This document shows, piece after piece, positions 40,165-48,106 of a stretch of 64,000 nt of DNA. The notes under the pieces are model-generated. The model saw only the letters and a program-made list of their open reading frames with translations. It had not been told where the DNA came from and ran no database searches. Position numbers and translations under genes: made by a program. Position 1 is the first letter of the stretch, and each line of letters begins with the position of its first letter. The DNA is from DAOUAE01 sp034433795 (GTDB taxonomy: Bacteria; Chloroflexota; UBA6077; FW602-bin22; DAOUAE01), in assembly GCA_034433795.1 (NCBI GenBank), contig DAOUAE010000063.1:1-64000 (forward strand). The letters are read 5' to 3'.

Positions 40165-41669
40165 CGCCCGGCCGGAGCGGGGGCGCCGGTCTCCGCCGCC
40201 GGGCGGAGCAGGAGCAGCCGCAGGACCGCGCCGGCGCGGGGGACGGTGCGCTCCCAGTCGAGGCCGATGATGGCCAGGGTGTAGACCAGCGCCGGCAGGA
40301 GCAGCCGGACCAGCGCCTCGCCCTGCGGGTGCCAGCCCCGGGGACCGAGGGCCGTCCAGGCCAGGAAGGCCAGCGCCCCCAGGGCGGTGGCCAGGAGCGG
40401 CCGGCCGTAGACCGCCCGCTGGGCCGGCCAGGAGGCGTCGATGTAGCGGCCGGCAGCCCGGGCCTGGGCCAGGCTGGCCGCCACCAGCCCGAGGTTCACC
40501 GCCAGGGCCGCTCCCACCCCGCCCCACAGGGCGGTCAGGGCCAGCAGGCAGGGGATGTAGAGGGCCAGCTGGAAGACCCGGATGCGGATCATCGTCCCGA
40601 CCGCCCCCTGCGAGTAGAGGAGCTGCTTGGTGTGCTCGAAGAGCGGGATGACGGTGGCGTAGACCGCCAGCATCTGGAGGATCGGGGCGGCGTCGAGCCA
40701 CTGCTCGCCGTAGAGCAGCCAGAGGAGGTCCCGCGCCCCCAGGCCCAGGGCCAGGAAGAGCGGCGGCAGGAGCCGGACCACCGACTCCTGGACGAACTGG
40801 AAGGCCCGGACGCGCTCGGCGGGGCGGGTCTGCAGCTGGGCGTAGGCGGCCAGGGCCACCTGGATGACGGCCGGACCGGTCAACCGGTGGCCGATCTCCG
40901 AGAAGCGGTAGGCCTCATCGTAGAGACCCAGCTCCCGCGGCCCCCACAGGAGACCGACGACGGCGTTGTCCAGCCGGTGGAAGACCAGTTCGCCCAGGCG
41001 GGCCACCGTCATCCCGCCGCCGAAGAGGGCCAGATGGCGGAGCGTCGGTCGGGCGACGGCCAGGCGCAGCGGCCGGCCGCTGGCCAGCCACATCCCCAGG
41101 AAGAGTCCGGCGATGTGGACCGCCTCGCGGGCGAAGAGGGCCCAGACCCCGGCCCCCGCCCAGGCCAGGCTCAGGGCCGAGATCTGGGCCAGGGCCACCG
41201 CGAGGAAGCGGACGGCGGTGAAGCGGCCGTAGCGCAGGTCGCGCTCCAGGACGGCTCCGAAGCAGTCGGCCAGCAGCTGGAAGAGGCGCACCACGGCCAG
41301 GGCCACGAAGAGGGCCGCCACCACCGGGGAGAAGGCCAGCCAGAGGAGCGGCGCCAGGAGCAGGCAGAGCCCGATGAGCCCCAGCCCCAGGACGAGCCCC
41401 AGGGTGAGGGCGGTCTCCAGAAGCCGCGGGAGATCGTCGCGGGCCTGGACGATGGCGGTGCCGATGCTCCAGTCGGTGAGGAGATGGACGATCTCCGAGA
41501 GGGCCAGGGCGAAGGCGTAGGTCCCGACGACCGCCGGGCCCAGGGCCCGGGCGAGCAGGGCGCTGACCACCAGCCCGCAGCTGGCGTTGACGACGGTGGC
41601 CAGCGTCAGGAGGACCGCGCCGCTGCTGGCCCGGGCGGCCAGCAGCCCCACGGGGAGAAGCGCGCTCAT
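40161..41669 (-). CDS. Oligosaccharide flippase (Wzx/MOP family)
   Basis: A 502-residue membrane protein with about 12-14 hydrophobic segments, of the MOP/polysaccharide-biosynthesis type: ALLARALGPAVVGTYAFALALSEI (TM2), RFTAVRFLAVALAQISALSLAWAG, and GPRELGLYDEAYRFSEIGHRL, the lumen-facing motif of lipid-linked-sugar flippases. It would move lipid-linked oligosaccharides across the inner membrane. No glycosyltransferases are nearby, so the product is unknown. Confidence 0.9.
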   Translation of the reverse strand: MSALLPVGLLAARASSGAVLLTLATVVNASCGLVVSALLARALGPAVVGTYAFALALSEIVHLLTDWSIGTAIVQARDDLPRLLETALTLGLVLGLGLIGLCLLLAPLLWLAFSPVVAALFVALAVVRLFQLLADCFGAVLERDLRYGRFTAVRFLAVALAQISALSLAWAGAGVWALFAREAVHIAGLFLGMWLASGRPLRLAVARPTLRHLALFGGGMTVARLGELVFHRLDNAVVGLLWGPRELGLYDEAYRFSEIGHRLTGPAVIQVALAAYAQLQTRPAERVRAFQFVQESVVRLLPPLFLALGLGARDLLWLLYGEQWLDAAPILQMLAVYATVIPLFEHTKQLLYSQGAVGTMIRIRVFQLALYIPCLLALTALWGGVGAALAVNLGLVAASLAQARAAGRYIDASWPAQRAVYGRPLLATALGALAFLAWTALGPRGWHPQGEALVRLLLPALVYTLAIIGLDWERTVPRAGAVLRLLLLRPAAETGAPAPAGR

Positions 41670-41712
41670 CGCTCCGCCTCCCGCACCCCGGCGCCGGCGG
41701 CCGGCGCTATGC

Positions 41713-41718
41713 TATAAT
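41713..41718 (+). promoter_or_regulatory. Extended -10 of the 41755 gene
   Basis: TGC-TATAAT with the hexamer at 41713-41718; GAGGAG and ATG 41755 follow. Confidence 0.55.
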
Positions 41719-41754
41719 CCACCAGCACCCCCACGACGAGGAGTGGTGCGGACG

Positions 41755-42060
41755 ATGACCGAACGCCATCTGGCCGATCTGCCGCTGGCCCGCTTGCGCC
41801 ACCATCTCCCGACCGGGCTGCTGCTCGAGTGGCACGATGGGCGGGGCCTCTACCAGGCCGCCTACAACGAGCGCGGCCAGGTGGAGAGCGTCTGTCAGTG
41901 GACCGGCCAGCGCTGGGTGCTGCGCGGGCGCGGCCAGCGCCCGTGGCGCCGGGCCCAGGAGGCGCTCATCGTCTACCGCTTCACCGGGACGCTGCCGCCC
42001 GGCTTCCAGTTCGCCTTCCCGACGCCGGGCCAGCCCTGGGTCTCCCCTATCCTTCAGTGA
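41755..42060 (+). CDS. Small hypothetical protein
   Basis: A 101-residue soluble protein (PTGLLLEWHDGRGLYQAAYNERG, RAQEALIVYRFTGTLPPGFQF); a small beta-rich fold without recognised motifs. ATG 41755 has GAGGAG 12 bp upstream. It is 12 bp upstream of the cupin gene, so the two are probably one transcript. Confidence 0.65.
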   Translation: MTERHLADLPLARLRHHLPTGLLLEWHDGRGLYQAAYNERGQVESVCQWTGQRWVLRGRGQRPWRRAQEALIVYRFTGTLPPGFQFAFPTPGQPWVSPILQ

Positions 42061-42072
42061 CAGGAGCGGGCG

Positions 42073-42450
42073 ATGGAACCCCGTTTCACCGCGCACGCCG
42101 CCGCACCGGCCGTCGAACTCTGGCCCGGCGTCTACCGCCGGACCCTGGTCTGGGGCGAGCGGACGCTCCTGGCCGAGATCACCCTGCGCCAGGGGGCGGT
42201 CGTCCCCGACCACCAGCACCCCCATGAACAGATCGGCTACGTGGTGCGCGGGCGCCTGGAGTTCATCGTCGAGGGCCGGCGGGCCGTCCTGGGGGCCGGC
42301 GACGGCTACCTCATCCCCGGCAACGCCGTCCACCGGGTCGTCGCCCTCGAGGACTCGGTCGCCCTCGACATCTTCGCCCCGGTCCGCGAGGAGTACACCC
42401 TCACCCCGCCGCCCTGGCACACCGGAACGGCCGGCGACGGTCAGGCGTGA
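42073..42450 (+). CDS. Cupin-domain protein
   Basis: A 125-residue single cupin barrel. Metal-binding motif 1: VVPDHQHPHEQIGYVVRGRLEF (two His, Gln, Glu); motif 2: PGNAVHRVVALED with the fourth ligand. Most such proteins are small sugar or signal-binding cupins. It overlaps the convergent mogA by 10 bp. Confidence 0.9.
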   Translation: MEPRFTAHAAAPAVELWPGVYRRTLVWGERTLLAEITLRQGAVVPDHQHPHEQIGYVVRGRLEFIVEGRRAVLGAGDGYLIPGNAVHRVVALEDSVALDIFAPVREEYTLTPPPWHTGTAGDGQA

Positions 42451-42920
42451 TCGCCCCGCCCCTGCAAAATGTCGACCGCGTGGGGCAGGACCGGCAGGAT
42501 GACGCCCAGGCACTCGCGCACCCCGCGGGGGCTGCCCGGCAGGTTGACGATGAGCGTCCGACCGCGCGTCCCGGCCACCGCACGTGAGAGCACCGCCCGG
42601 GGCGACTGCGACCAGGTGGCCAGGCGCATGACCTCGGCCAGGCCCGGCACCTCGCGCTCGATGACCTCGCGGGTGGCCTCGGGGGTGACATCGGTCGGCG
42701 CCAGACCGGTGCCGCCGGTCGTCAGGATGAGATCGACCTGGCCGTCGTCGGCCCAGGCGCGCAGGAGGCGGGCGATGGTCGCCCGGTCGTCGGGCACGAT
42801 CTGATAGTGCACCACGGTGGCCCCCAGCGGCGCCAGGAGCTCCCGGATGGCGGCCCCGCTGGTGTCCGCGCGCTCGCCGCGCGCCCCTTTGGTGCTGACG
42901 GTCAGGATACCGACGCGCAC
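42441..42920 (-). CDS. Molybdopterin adenylyltransferase MogA/MoaB family
   Basis: A 159-residue MPT-binding protein for molybdenum cofactor synthesis. RVGILTVSTKGARGERADTSGAAIRELL (start), ILTTGGTGLAPTDVTPEATREVIEREVPGL and LPGSPRGVRECLGVILPVLPHAVDIL are diagnostic. The GTG at 42920 fits the normal start of the family, though its GGGGAGG lies very close; a TTG-initiated frame to 42986 is less likely. Confidence 0.92.
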   Translation of the reverse strand: MRVGILTVSTKGARGERADTSGAAIRELLAPLGATVVHYQIVPDDRATIARLLRAWADDGQVDLILTTGGTGLAPTDVTPEATREVIEREVPGLAEVMRLATWSQSPRAVLSRAVAGTRGRTLIVNLPGSPRGVRECLGVILPVLPHAVDILQGRGDHA

Positions 42921-42993
42921 GCCTCCCCCGCGGGCGCGAACCACGCCTAGGCCTGGATCATACGCGGGGAGCAGCGGACCGGTCAAGGTGTGC

Positions 42994-42999
42994 TAAAAT
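42994..42999 (+). promoter_or_regulatory. Extended -10 of the 43037 gene
   Basis: TGC-TAAAAT with the hexamer at 42994-42999, 38 bp before ATG 43037. Confidence 0.5.
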
Positions 43000-43036
43000 A
43001 CTTAGGAAATGCTCCCGAGAAGCAAGGTGGTCGGTG

Positions 43037-43432
43037 ATGCCCAGACGGATTCGCATTCACGTCGGCCCGGTCGAAGTGACGGCGGTGCTCAACGAGTCCG
43101 ACACGGCGCAGGCGATCTGGCAGGCCCTGCCGATCACCGGGCGCGTCAACACCTGGGGGGACGAGATCTACTTCCCGATCCCGGTCCGCCACGATGAGGA
43201 GCAGGCCCAGACCACGGTCGCCCTGGGCGACATCGCCTACTGGCCGCCCGGGCACGCCTTCTGCATCTTCTTCGGTCCGACGCCGCTCAGCCGCGCCGGC
43301 GAGATCCGCCCGGCCAGTCCGGTCAATGTCATCGGCCACGTCGAGGGCGACGCGACGGTCCTGCGCCAGGTCCCGGCCGGCACCCGGATTCTGATCGAAC
43401 GCCTGCCAGAGGCCCCCGAGTCGCTGGCCTGA
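43037..43432 (+). CDS. Cyclophilin-like (TM1367/DUF3830-type) protein
   Basis: A 131-residue beta-barrel-like protein: RRIRIHVGPVEVTAVLNESDTAQAIWQALPI, NTWGDEIYFPIPV, ALGDIAYWPPGHAFCIFFGPTPLS. This order matches the small cyclophilin-like family of unknown function. ATG 43037 and GTG 43034 are adjacent; AAGGTGG lies upstream. Confidence 0.78.
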   Translation: MPRRIRIHVGPVEVTAVLNESDTAQAIWQALPITGRVNTWGDEIYFPIPVRHDEEQAQTTVALGDIAYWPPGHAFCIFFGPTPLSRAGEIRPASPVNVIGHVEGDATVLRQVPAGTRILIERLPEAPESLA

Positions 43433-43464
43433 GACGGCGGCCGGGAAGAGATAAGGAGGGAGCC

Positions 43465-43785
43465 GTGAACAACGTCCGCTTTGAACGGCAGTACCGGACC
43501 CCCCACTCCGAAGGCTATCTCATGTTCGAGGGTGGTGAACGGCTCGGGCGCCTCGACCTGCATTTCACCCCCAGCGTGGTCTACGGCACCATGGTCGTCG
43601 AGCGCGAACTGACCGAAGAGGACATCCTGGACCTCATCGAGCAGGCCGATGACGAGCTGGTGATGACCGCCGACGTGCCCCGCGACGACTTCATCGTCGC
43701 GGTCTACCAGGGGCGGGACATCGGCACCTACTCCGACGACTACTTCGAAGAGGAAGAAGAGGAGGAGGGCGAGGAGGAGATCTGA
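43465..43785 (+). CDS. Small protein with an acidic tail
   Basis: A 106-residue protein: a small alpha/beta core (VRFERQYRTPHSEGYLMFEGGERLGRLDLHF, LTEEDILDLIEQADDELVM, DFIVAVYQGRDIGTYSDDYF) ends in a run of about 12 acidic residues. GGAGGGAG precedes the ATG. Not recognised. Possibly the acidic tail serves in protein interaction. Confidence 0.7.
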   Translation: MNNVRFERQYRTPHSEGYLMFEGGERLGRLDLHFTPSVVYGTMVVERELTEEDILDLIEQADDELVMTADVPRDDFIVAVYQGRDIGTYSDDYFEEEEEEEGEEEI

Positions 43786-43802
43786 CCGCCTCGCCAGACC
43801 CC

Positions 43803-44831
43803 GTGCTCAACACCGCGCTCCAGGACCTCCTTCCGGCGATCGACGCCGAACTGCGGGCCCGGCTCCCGGCGGCCGGTCTCACGCCGCTCCTGACCCAGAT
43901 GCTGGAGTACCATCTGGGCTGGCGTGACGCCCAGGGCCAGCCGGCCACACTGGACGCCGGCAAGCGCCTGCGCCCGGTGCTCTGCCTGCTCTGCTGTCAG
44001 GCCAGCGGCGGCGACTGGACGACCGCCCTGCCGGCGGCCGCCGCCGTCGAGCTGCTCCACAACTTCACGCTCATCCACGACGATATCCAGGACCGCAGCC
44101 CCGAACGGCGGCACCGGGCCACCGTCTGGGCCCTCTGGGGCACGGCCCAGGCCATCAACGCCGGCGACGCCCTCCACGCCATCGCCCATCAGGCCGTCCT
44201 CGGCCTGGCCGAGCGCGGCGTGCCGGCCGAGCGGGTGCTGGCCGCCGCCCGGACCCTGACCACGGCCTGCCTGCAGATCGTGGACGGCCAGGTGCGCGAC
44301 CTCCAGTTCGAGACGCAGAGCGCCGTCAGCCTCGACGACTACCGGGCGATGATCGCCCGCAAGACCGCCGCTCTTATTGGCGCCGCCTGCGCCCTGGGGG
44401 CCCTGGTCGGCGGGGCCGGGACCGACCGGATCGCCGCCTACCAGACGTTCGGCGAACAGCTCGGCCTGGGCTTCCAGATCGTGGACGACATCCTGGGGAT
44501 CTGGGGCGAGGCCCACCGCACCGGCAAGCCGGCCGCCGACGACCTCTACAAACACAAAAAGACTCTTCCCCTGCTCTACGCTCTCCAGACCGCGCCCCCC
44601 GACGACGCCCGCCGCCTGCGCGCCCTGCTGCACAAGCCCGATCTCACCGCCGACGAGGTCACGGCGATCATCGCCATTCTGGACGCCTGCGGCGCCCAGG
44701 CGTTCGCGCGGGCCGAGGCCCGCCGGGCGCGCGACGCCGCCCTCCGGGCTCTGGCCCAGGCCGACCCCCTGGAGCCCGCCCGGAGCGCGCTCTGGGCGAT
44801 GGCCGACCGTCTGGTCGAGCGCGACCATTAA
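43803..44831 (+). CDS. Polyprenyl (geranylgeranyl/heptaprenyl-type) diphosphate synthase
   Basis: A 342-residue trans-prenyltransferase making isoprenoid diphosphates. First aspartate motif HDDIQD in NFTLIHDDIQDRSPERR; GKRLRPVLCLLC; MIARKTAALIGAACALGA; second motif region FQIVDDILGIWGE, in which the last Asp is Gly as in some related synthases. Residues before the first motif include a Phe/Thr pattern, so the chain length is not certain. GTG 43803 lies close after the 43465 gene. Confidence 0.93.
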   Translation: MLNTALQDLLPAIDAELRARLPAAGLTPLLTQMLEYHLGWRDAQGQPATLDAGKRLRPVLCLLCCQASGGDWTTALPAAAAVELLHNFTLIHDDIQDRSPERRHRATVWALWGTAQAINAGDALHAIAHQAVLGLAERGVPAERVLAAARTLTTACLQIVDGQVRDLQFETQSAVSLDDYRAMIARKTAALIGAACALGALVGGAGTDRIAAYQTFGEQLGLGFQIVDDILGIWGEAHRTGKPAADDLYKHKKTLPLLYALQTAPPDDARRLRALLHKPDLTADEVTAIIAILDACGAQAFARAEARRARDAALRALAQADPLEPARSALWAMADRLVERDH

Positions 44832-44863
44832 AAAGCCGGGGAGGAGGTCTCTTCCTCCCCGGC
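44830..44863 (-). terminator. Terminator after the small membrane protein
   Basis: A perfect 11-bp stem (44835-44845 / 44853-44863, loop 7 nt) followed on the minus strand by five T (plus 44830-44834). It ends the 44879 transcript. Confidence 0.85.
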
Positions 44864-44878
44864 GGTGGTGCTCGCCGC

Positions 44879-45142
44879 TCAGCGGATCTCGCGCGAGGGG
44901 CGGGTCAGTTTCAGGAAGAGCCCCAGGCTCAGCAAGGTCGAAGGCCACAGGCCCACGAAGAGCGCCTCCCAACGGCGGCCGCCGAAGAACAGCGCCATCG
45001 AGGCGATCACCGCCCCGAACATCCCCAGGATATAGGTCGAGACCGGGATCATCTCCAGCCACGAGAGCAGGAACCCCAACGGCTCGACCCCGCGTTCGAT
45101 CACCGTCGGCTGCCCGGTGATCCGCTCGGCCATCTCGCGCAT
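44879..45142 (-). CDS. Small two-TM membrane protein
   Basis: An 87-residue protein with two hydrophobic segments (about 33-52, SWLEMIPVSTYILGMFGAVIASMALFF, and 60-78) and a short basic end. GGAGGGAG precedes ATG 45142. Not recognised; it has its own terminator. Confidence 0.7.
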   Translation of the reverse strand: MREMAERITGQPTVIERGVEPLGFLLSWLEMIPVSTYILGMFGAVIASMALFFGGRRWEALFVGLWPSTLLSLGLFLKLTRPSREIR

Positions 45143-45226
45143 GGCTCTCCCTCCTTGGTGGCGCCGGCCGCGACCGGCGCCGGTTTGGCCGGGCCAGTCT
45201 GATGCAGGAGGTGTGCCAGGGCGGGC

Positions 45227-45694
45227 TCAGGCCGGGATGCGCTGCGAGCTCCCCTGCGCGATCTTCCGGGCGTAGAAGGGGAACCAGTGCTCGTCGATCC
45301 ACTCTTTGTAGAGCAGGAGCTCGGCCTCCAGACCGCGCTGGCGCAACTCCCGCTCGACGATCCCCCCCCGGTGGGGGTAGGGATACCGGCGGGGGAGAGG
45401 CGAGCCGAACCCGTGGGCGTAGTGGACCAGTTCGTGGGCCACGGTGATCGAGGCGATGTAGTAGGGGACCTCGGGGTAGCGCAGGAGACTGTTGATGCCG
45501 ATGAAGGTGGTCGTGCTGTCGCGCGAAAGACTGATCACCCCCAGCCGGATCTTCCAGGGGCCGGCGAACTCGATGCGGACGGTGTTGACCCGCGGGGTGT
45601 CGGCGAAGAAGGTCGCCCAGAGGTACTCGAGTTCGTCCTGGAGCCACCGGTCATCGCGCAGCCGGTGCGCGGAGAGCACCGTTCGAGCGAACAT
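45227..45694 (-). CDS. SprT-like zinc metalloprotease-domain protein
   Basis: A 155-residue protein with the SprT-type zinc site TVAHELVHYAHGFGSP (HExxH with a third His) and FVIEF-like core strands, ending in REWIDEHWFPFYARK. SprT-like proteins act on protein-DNA cross-links or remain uncharacterised. ATG 45694 starts MFARTVLSAHRLRDDRW; the frame extends upstream to 45880 without a ribosome site. Confidence 0.82.
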   Translation of the reverse strand: MFARTVLSAHRLRDDRWLQDELEYLWATFFADTPRVNTVRIEFAGPWKIRLGVISLSRDSTTTFIGINSLLRYPEVPYYIASITVAHELVHYAHGFGSPLPRRYPYPHRGGIVERELRQRGLEAELLLYKEWIDEHWFPFYARKIAQGSSQRIPA

Positions 45695-45802
45695 GGGCCT
45701 ACGGCTCCCGATCCCCAGGGAGTAGGACGGCCGGCGCGGCCGCCTCCCGACAGACCGCGTCCCACCGGCCGAATCGTCACCCAGTATAGCAATCCTGTCA
45801 AG

Positions 45803-45837
45803 AAACAGACGAGGAAGAGCATCTGGCACGTCTGTTT
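45803..45837. promoter_or_regulatory. Long dyad in the divergent SprT/coiled-coil region
   Basis: AAACAGACG (45803-45811) and CGTCTGTTT (45829-45837) are perfectly complementary, loop 17 nt, just upstream of the -35 of the 45904 gene. Candidate operator. Confidence 0.45.
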
Positions 45838-45842
45838 GCCTC

Positions 45843-45872
45843 TTGGCAGCCACCGGTCCGGTTCGGTAGAAT
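45843..45872 (+). promoter_or_regulatory. Promoter of the 45904 gene
   Basis: TTGGCA (45843-45848), 18-bp spacer, TAGAAT (45867-45872), 31 bp before GTG 45904. Confidence 0.6.
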
Positions 45873-45903
45873 CGAGACACCAGACCCTGTGGAGGGACGG
45901 GCC

Positions 45904-46806
45904 GTGAGCCGCGAGGAGCCCCAGCCCCGGGTCGCCGAGACCCCCGCTGACCAGGCCCTGGCCGCCGCCTGGGCCCAGCGGCGCCTGGCCGCCTACCTCA
46001 CCCTGGAGGAGACGCTGCGCCAGGGCATCACCGGCCTCCTCACCCTGGCCCAGACCATCCGCCAGGACATGGAGCGCGAGGCCCAGCAGGTGCTGGAGCA
46101 GCTGGCCGGCGAACGGGCCCGTCTGCTGGCCGAGATCCAGGCCGCCCGCCGGGAACGGCAGGCTCTGGAGCAGGAGCTGCAGGCCCGCCGCCGGGCGGTC
46201 GAGGAGGAACTCCAGCGCCTCCGGGCCCGGACCGAGGCGGAGTGCGCCGCGCTGCTGCGCGAGGCCGAGGCCCGGCGGACAGCTCTTCTGGCCGAGGTGG
46301 CCGCCCTGGAGGAACAGGTCCGGGCCCTCGAACAGGGGCTCGGTCTCCTCTCCTCCCAGATCCAGGCCCTCCGCCAGACCCGGCCGGGCCGGCCGCTCAG
46401 CCCACCCGAGGCCGGAGCGGCGGGCGCCGCTCCCCCGGCCGAGCCCCCACCGTCGCCGGCCCCGCCAGCCCCTCCGGTTGAGACCCCGGACGAGCCACGG
46501 CCCAACGGCCGCGCTACGGTCGAGCCCCCGCCCGCCCCGGCCGCCGACGAGCCGCCGGGCCGGGAGGTGCTGGTCCACGGTCTGGGCGACTTCGTCCGGG
46601 CGCTGGAGATCCAGCGCCTGCTGCAGCGCATGCCCGGCATCCGGAACGTCCGCGCCGTCAACTTCGACCCCGACCAGGGGCTCCTCTGGCTCCTCATCCA
46701 GCACGAGCCCGACCTGGACCTGGTCGCCGCCCTCAAGGAACAGCGGGCCCTTCCCCTCACGCTGGTCCGCGAGACCGCCGCCGCCCTCGAGTACCGCTAC
46801 GGCTAG
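45904..46806 (+). CDS. Coiled-coil protein with a C-terminal folded domain
   Basis: A 300-residue protein. Residues about 35-155 form a long charged coiled coil (ERARLLAEIQAARRERQALEQELQ), 160-215 a Pro/Ala linker, and 220-300 a small alpha/beta domain (VLVHGLGDFVRALEIQRLLQRMPGIRNVRAVNFDPDQGLLWLLIQHEP) that resembles heavy-metal-associated or ferredoxin-like repeats. GTG 45904 has GGAGGG 7 bp upstream. The architecture suits a structural or DivIVA-like role, but this is speculative. Its TAG is shared in CTAG with hemW. Confidence 0.78.
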   Translation: MSREEPQPRVAETPADQALAAAWAQRRLAAYLTLEETLRQGITGLLTLAQTIRQDMEREAQQVLEQLAGERARLLAEIQAARRERQALEQELQARRRAVEEELQRLRARTEAECAALLREAEARRTALLAEVAALEEQVRALEQGLGLLSSQIQALRQTRPGRPLSPPEAGAAGAAPPAEPPPSPAPPAPPVETPDEPRPNGRATVEPPPAPAADEPPGREVLVHGLGDFVRALEIQRLLQRMPGIRNVRAVNFDPDQGLLWLLIQHEPDLDLVAALKEQRALPLTLVRETAAALEYRYG

Positions 46807-47972
46807 GACCCGGCCACCGCCTCGAGCAGACGAACGAACACCTCGTTGCTCAGCAGTCGTCCCCGACGGGTGAGCCGCACCCGGTCGGGGGTGACCTCGA
46901 GGAGGCCGAACGGGGCCAGGTCGGCCAGGACCTGGCCGAAGACCGCCGTGACCTCGACCCCGAACCGGGCCCGGAAGGCGGCCCGGTCCAGCCCCTCCAC
47001 CAGTCGCAGCCCCAGCATGGCCGTCTCGGCCAGCTGCAGCCCCGGTGAGAGCGGGGTGACCTCGGCCACCGGCGACCGCCCCTGAGCCAGACGGGCGACG
47101 TAGAGGCGGGGCGGCCGGACATTGGCCCAGCGCCGGGCGCCATCGAACGAATGGGCTCCGGCGCCGACCCCCAGGAACGGCTGGTTGCGCCAGTAGGTCA
47201 GATTGTGCTGGCAGACGGCGGCCGGACTCCGCGCCCAGTTGGCGATCTCATAATGCACGTAGCCGGCCGCCCCCAGTCGGTCCTCGGCCACCTCGTACAT
47301 CTCGGCCACCAGATCGTCGGGCGGCAGCGGCAGCCGCCCCTGGCGCTGCCGCTTGGCGTACACGGTCCCCGGCTCGACGGTCAGGGCGTAGAGGGAGAGA
47401 TGATCCGGCTCCAGGGCCAGGGCCTGGTCCAGCGTGCGCTGCCAGTGAGCCAGATCCTGGCCCGGCAGGCCGTAGAGGAGGTCCAGGTTAATGAAGGCAA
47501 AGCCCACCTGCCGGGCCAGGTCGTAGGCGGCCACCACCATCGCGCCGCTGTGCCGACGGCCCATGGCCCGCAGCATGGCGTCGTCGAAGCTCTGGGCGCC
47601 GATGCTCAGGCGGGTGATCCCCAGAGCCCGCAGCCCGCGCAGATAGGCCCGATCGAGGTCGCCGGGATTGGCCTCCAGACTGACCTCGGCCCCCGGCCGC
47701 AGGTGGTGGTGGCGGACCACCGCCGTCAGGATCGTCTCCAGGTGGGCCAGCGGCAGCCGGCTGGGCGTGCCCCCGCCGAAGTAGAGAGTGGCCAGCGTCT
47801 GCGGACCCGCCGGTCGACCGGTCGGCGCCGGGGGCAGGCTGGCGATCTCCCGGACCAGAGCCTCGGTGTAGGCGGGCATCAGCCCGTCCAGGCCGGCGTA
47901 GGCATTGAAATCGCAGTACCAGCACTTGACGGTGCAGAACGGGATGTGGATGTACAGGCCCCACTGGTCCAT
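46803..47972 (-). CDS. hemW: Heme chaperone HemW (radical SAM, HemN-like)
   Basis: A 389-residue radical-SAM protein. The 4Fe-4S motif CTVKCWYCDF (CxxxCxxC) is at about 13-20, followed by ATLYFGGGTPSRLP, the SLEANPGDL and the RLSIGAQSFDDAMLRAMGRRHSG regions; the C-terminal HemW domain ends with LLSNEVFVRLLEA. HemW lacks the extra Cys of true CPDH/HemN and delivers heme. The frame also has GTG 47978; see the finding on its leader. Confidence 0.94.
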   Translation of the reverse strand: MDQWGLYIHIPFCTVKCWYCDFNAYAGLDGLMPAYTEALVREIASLPPAPTGRPAGPQTLATLYFGGGTPSRLPLAHLETILTAVVRHHHLRPGAEVSLEANPGDLDRAYLRGLRALGITRLSIGAQSFDDAMLRAMGRRHSGAMVVAAYDLARQVGFAFINLDLLYGLPGQDLAHWQRTLDQALALEPDHLSLYALTVEPGTVYAKRQRQGRLPLPPDDLVAEMYEVAEDRLGAAGYVHYEIANWARSPAAVCQHNLTYWRNQPFLGVGAGAHSFDGARRWANVRPPRLYVARLAQGRSPVAEVTPLSPGLQLAETAMLGLRLVEGLDRAAFRARFGVEVTAVFGQVLADLAPFGLLEVTPDRVRLTRRGRLLSNEVFVRLLEAVAGS

Positions 47973-48048
47973 CGTCACCGGGGTTATGATACCGCAAACG
48001 GCGGCCGTCCGGCGGACCCTCCGGACTCCCGGAAGGAGCAGGCAGACA

Positions 48049-48078
48049 TTGCCCCGGCCGGGCGGACTGCGCTAAGAT
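48049..48078 (+). promoter_or_regulatory. Promoter of the CDF transporter gene
   Basis: TTGCCC (48049-48054), 18-bp spacer, TAAGAT (48073-48078), 28 bp before ATG 48107. Confidence 0.6.
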
Positions 48079-48106
48079 ATCGGTGAAGGCCGAGGTGAGT
48101 GGTACG

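Noticed and set aside
37780..40701. A 973-codon open frame on the minus strand across the M20 peptidase and the 39238 gene
   Set aside because: Antisense shadow of known genes with biased composition.
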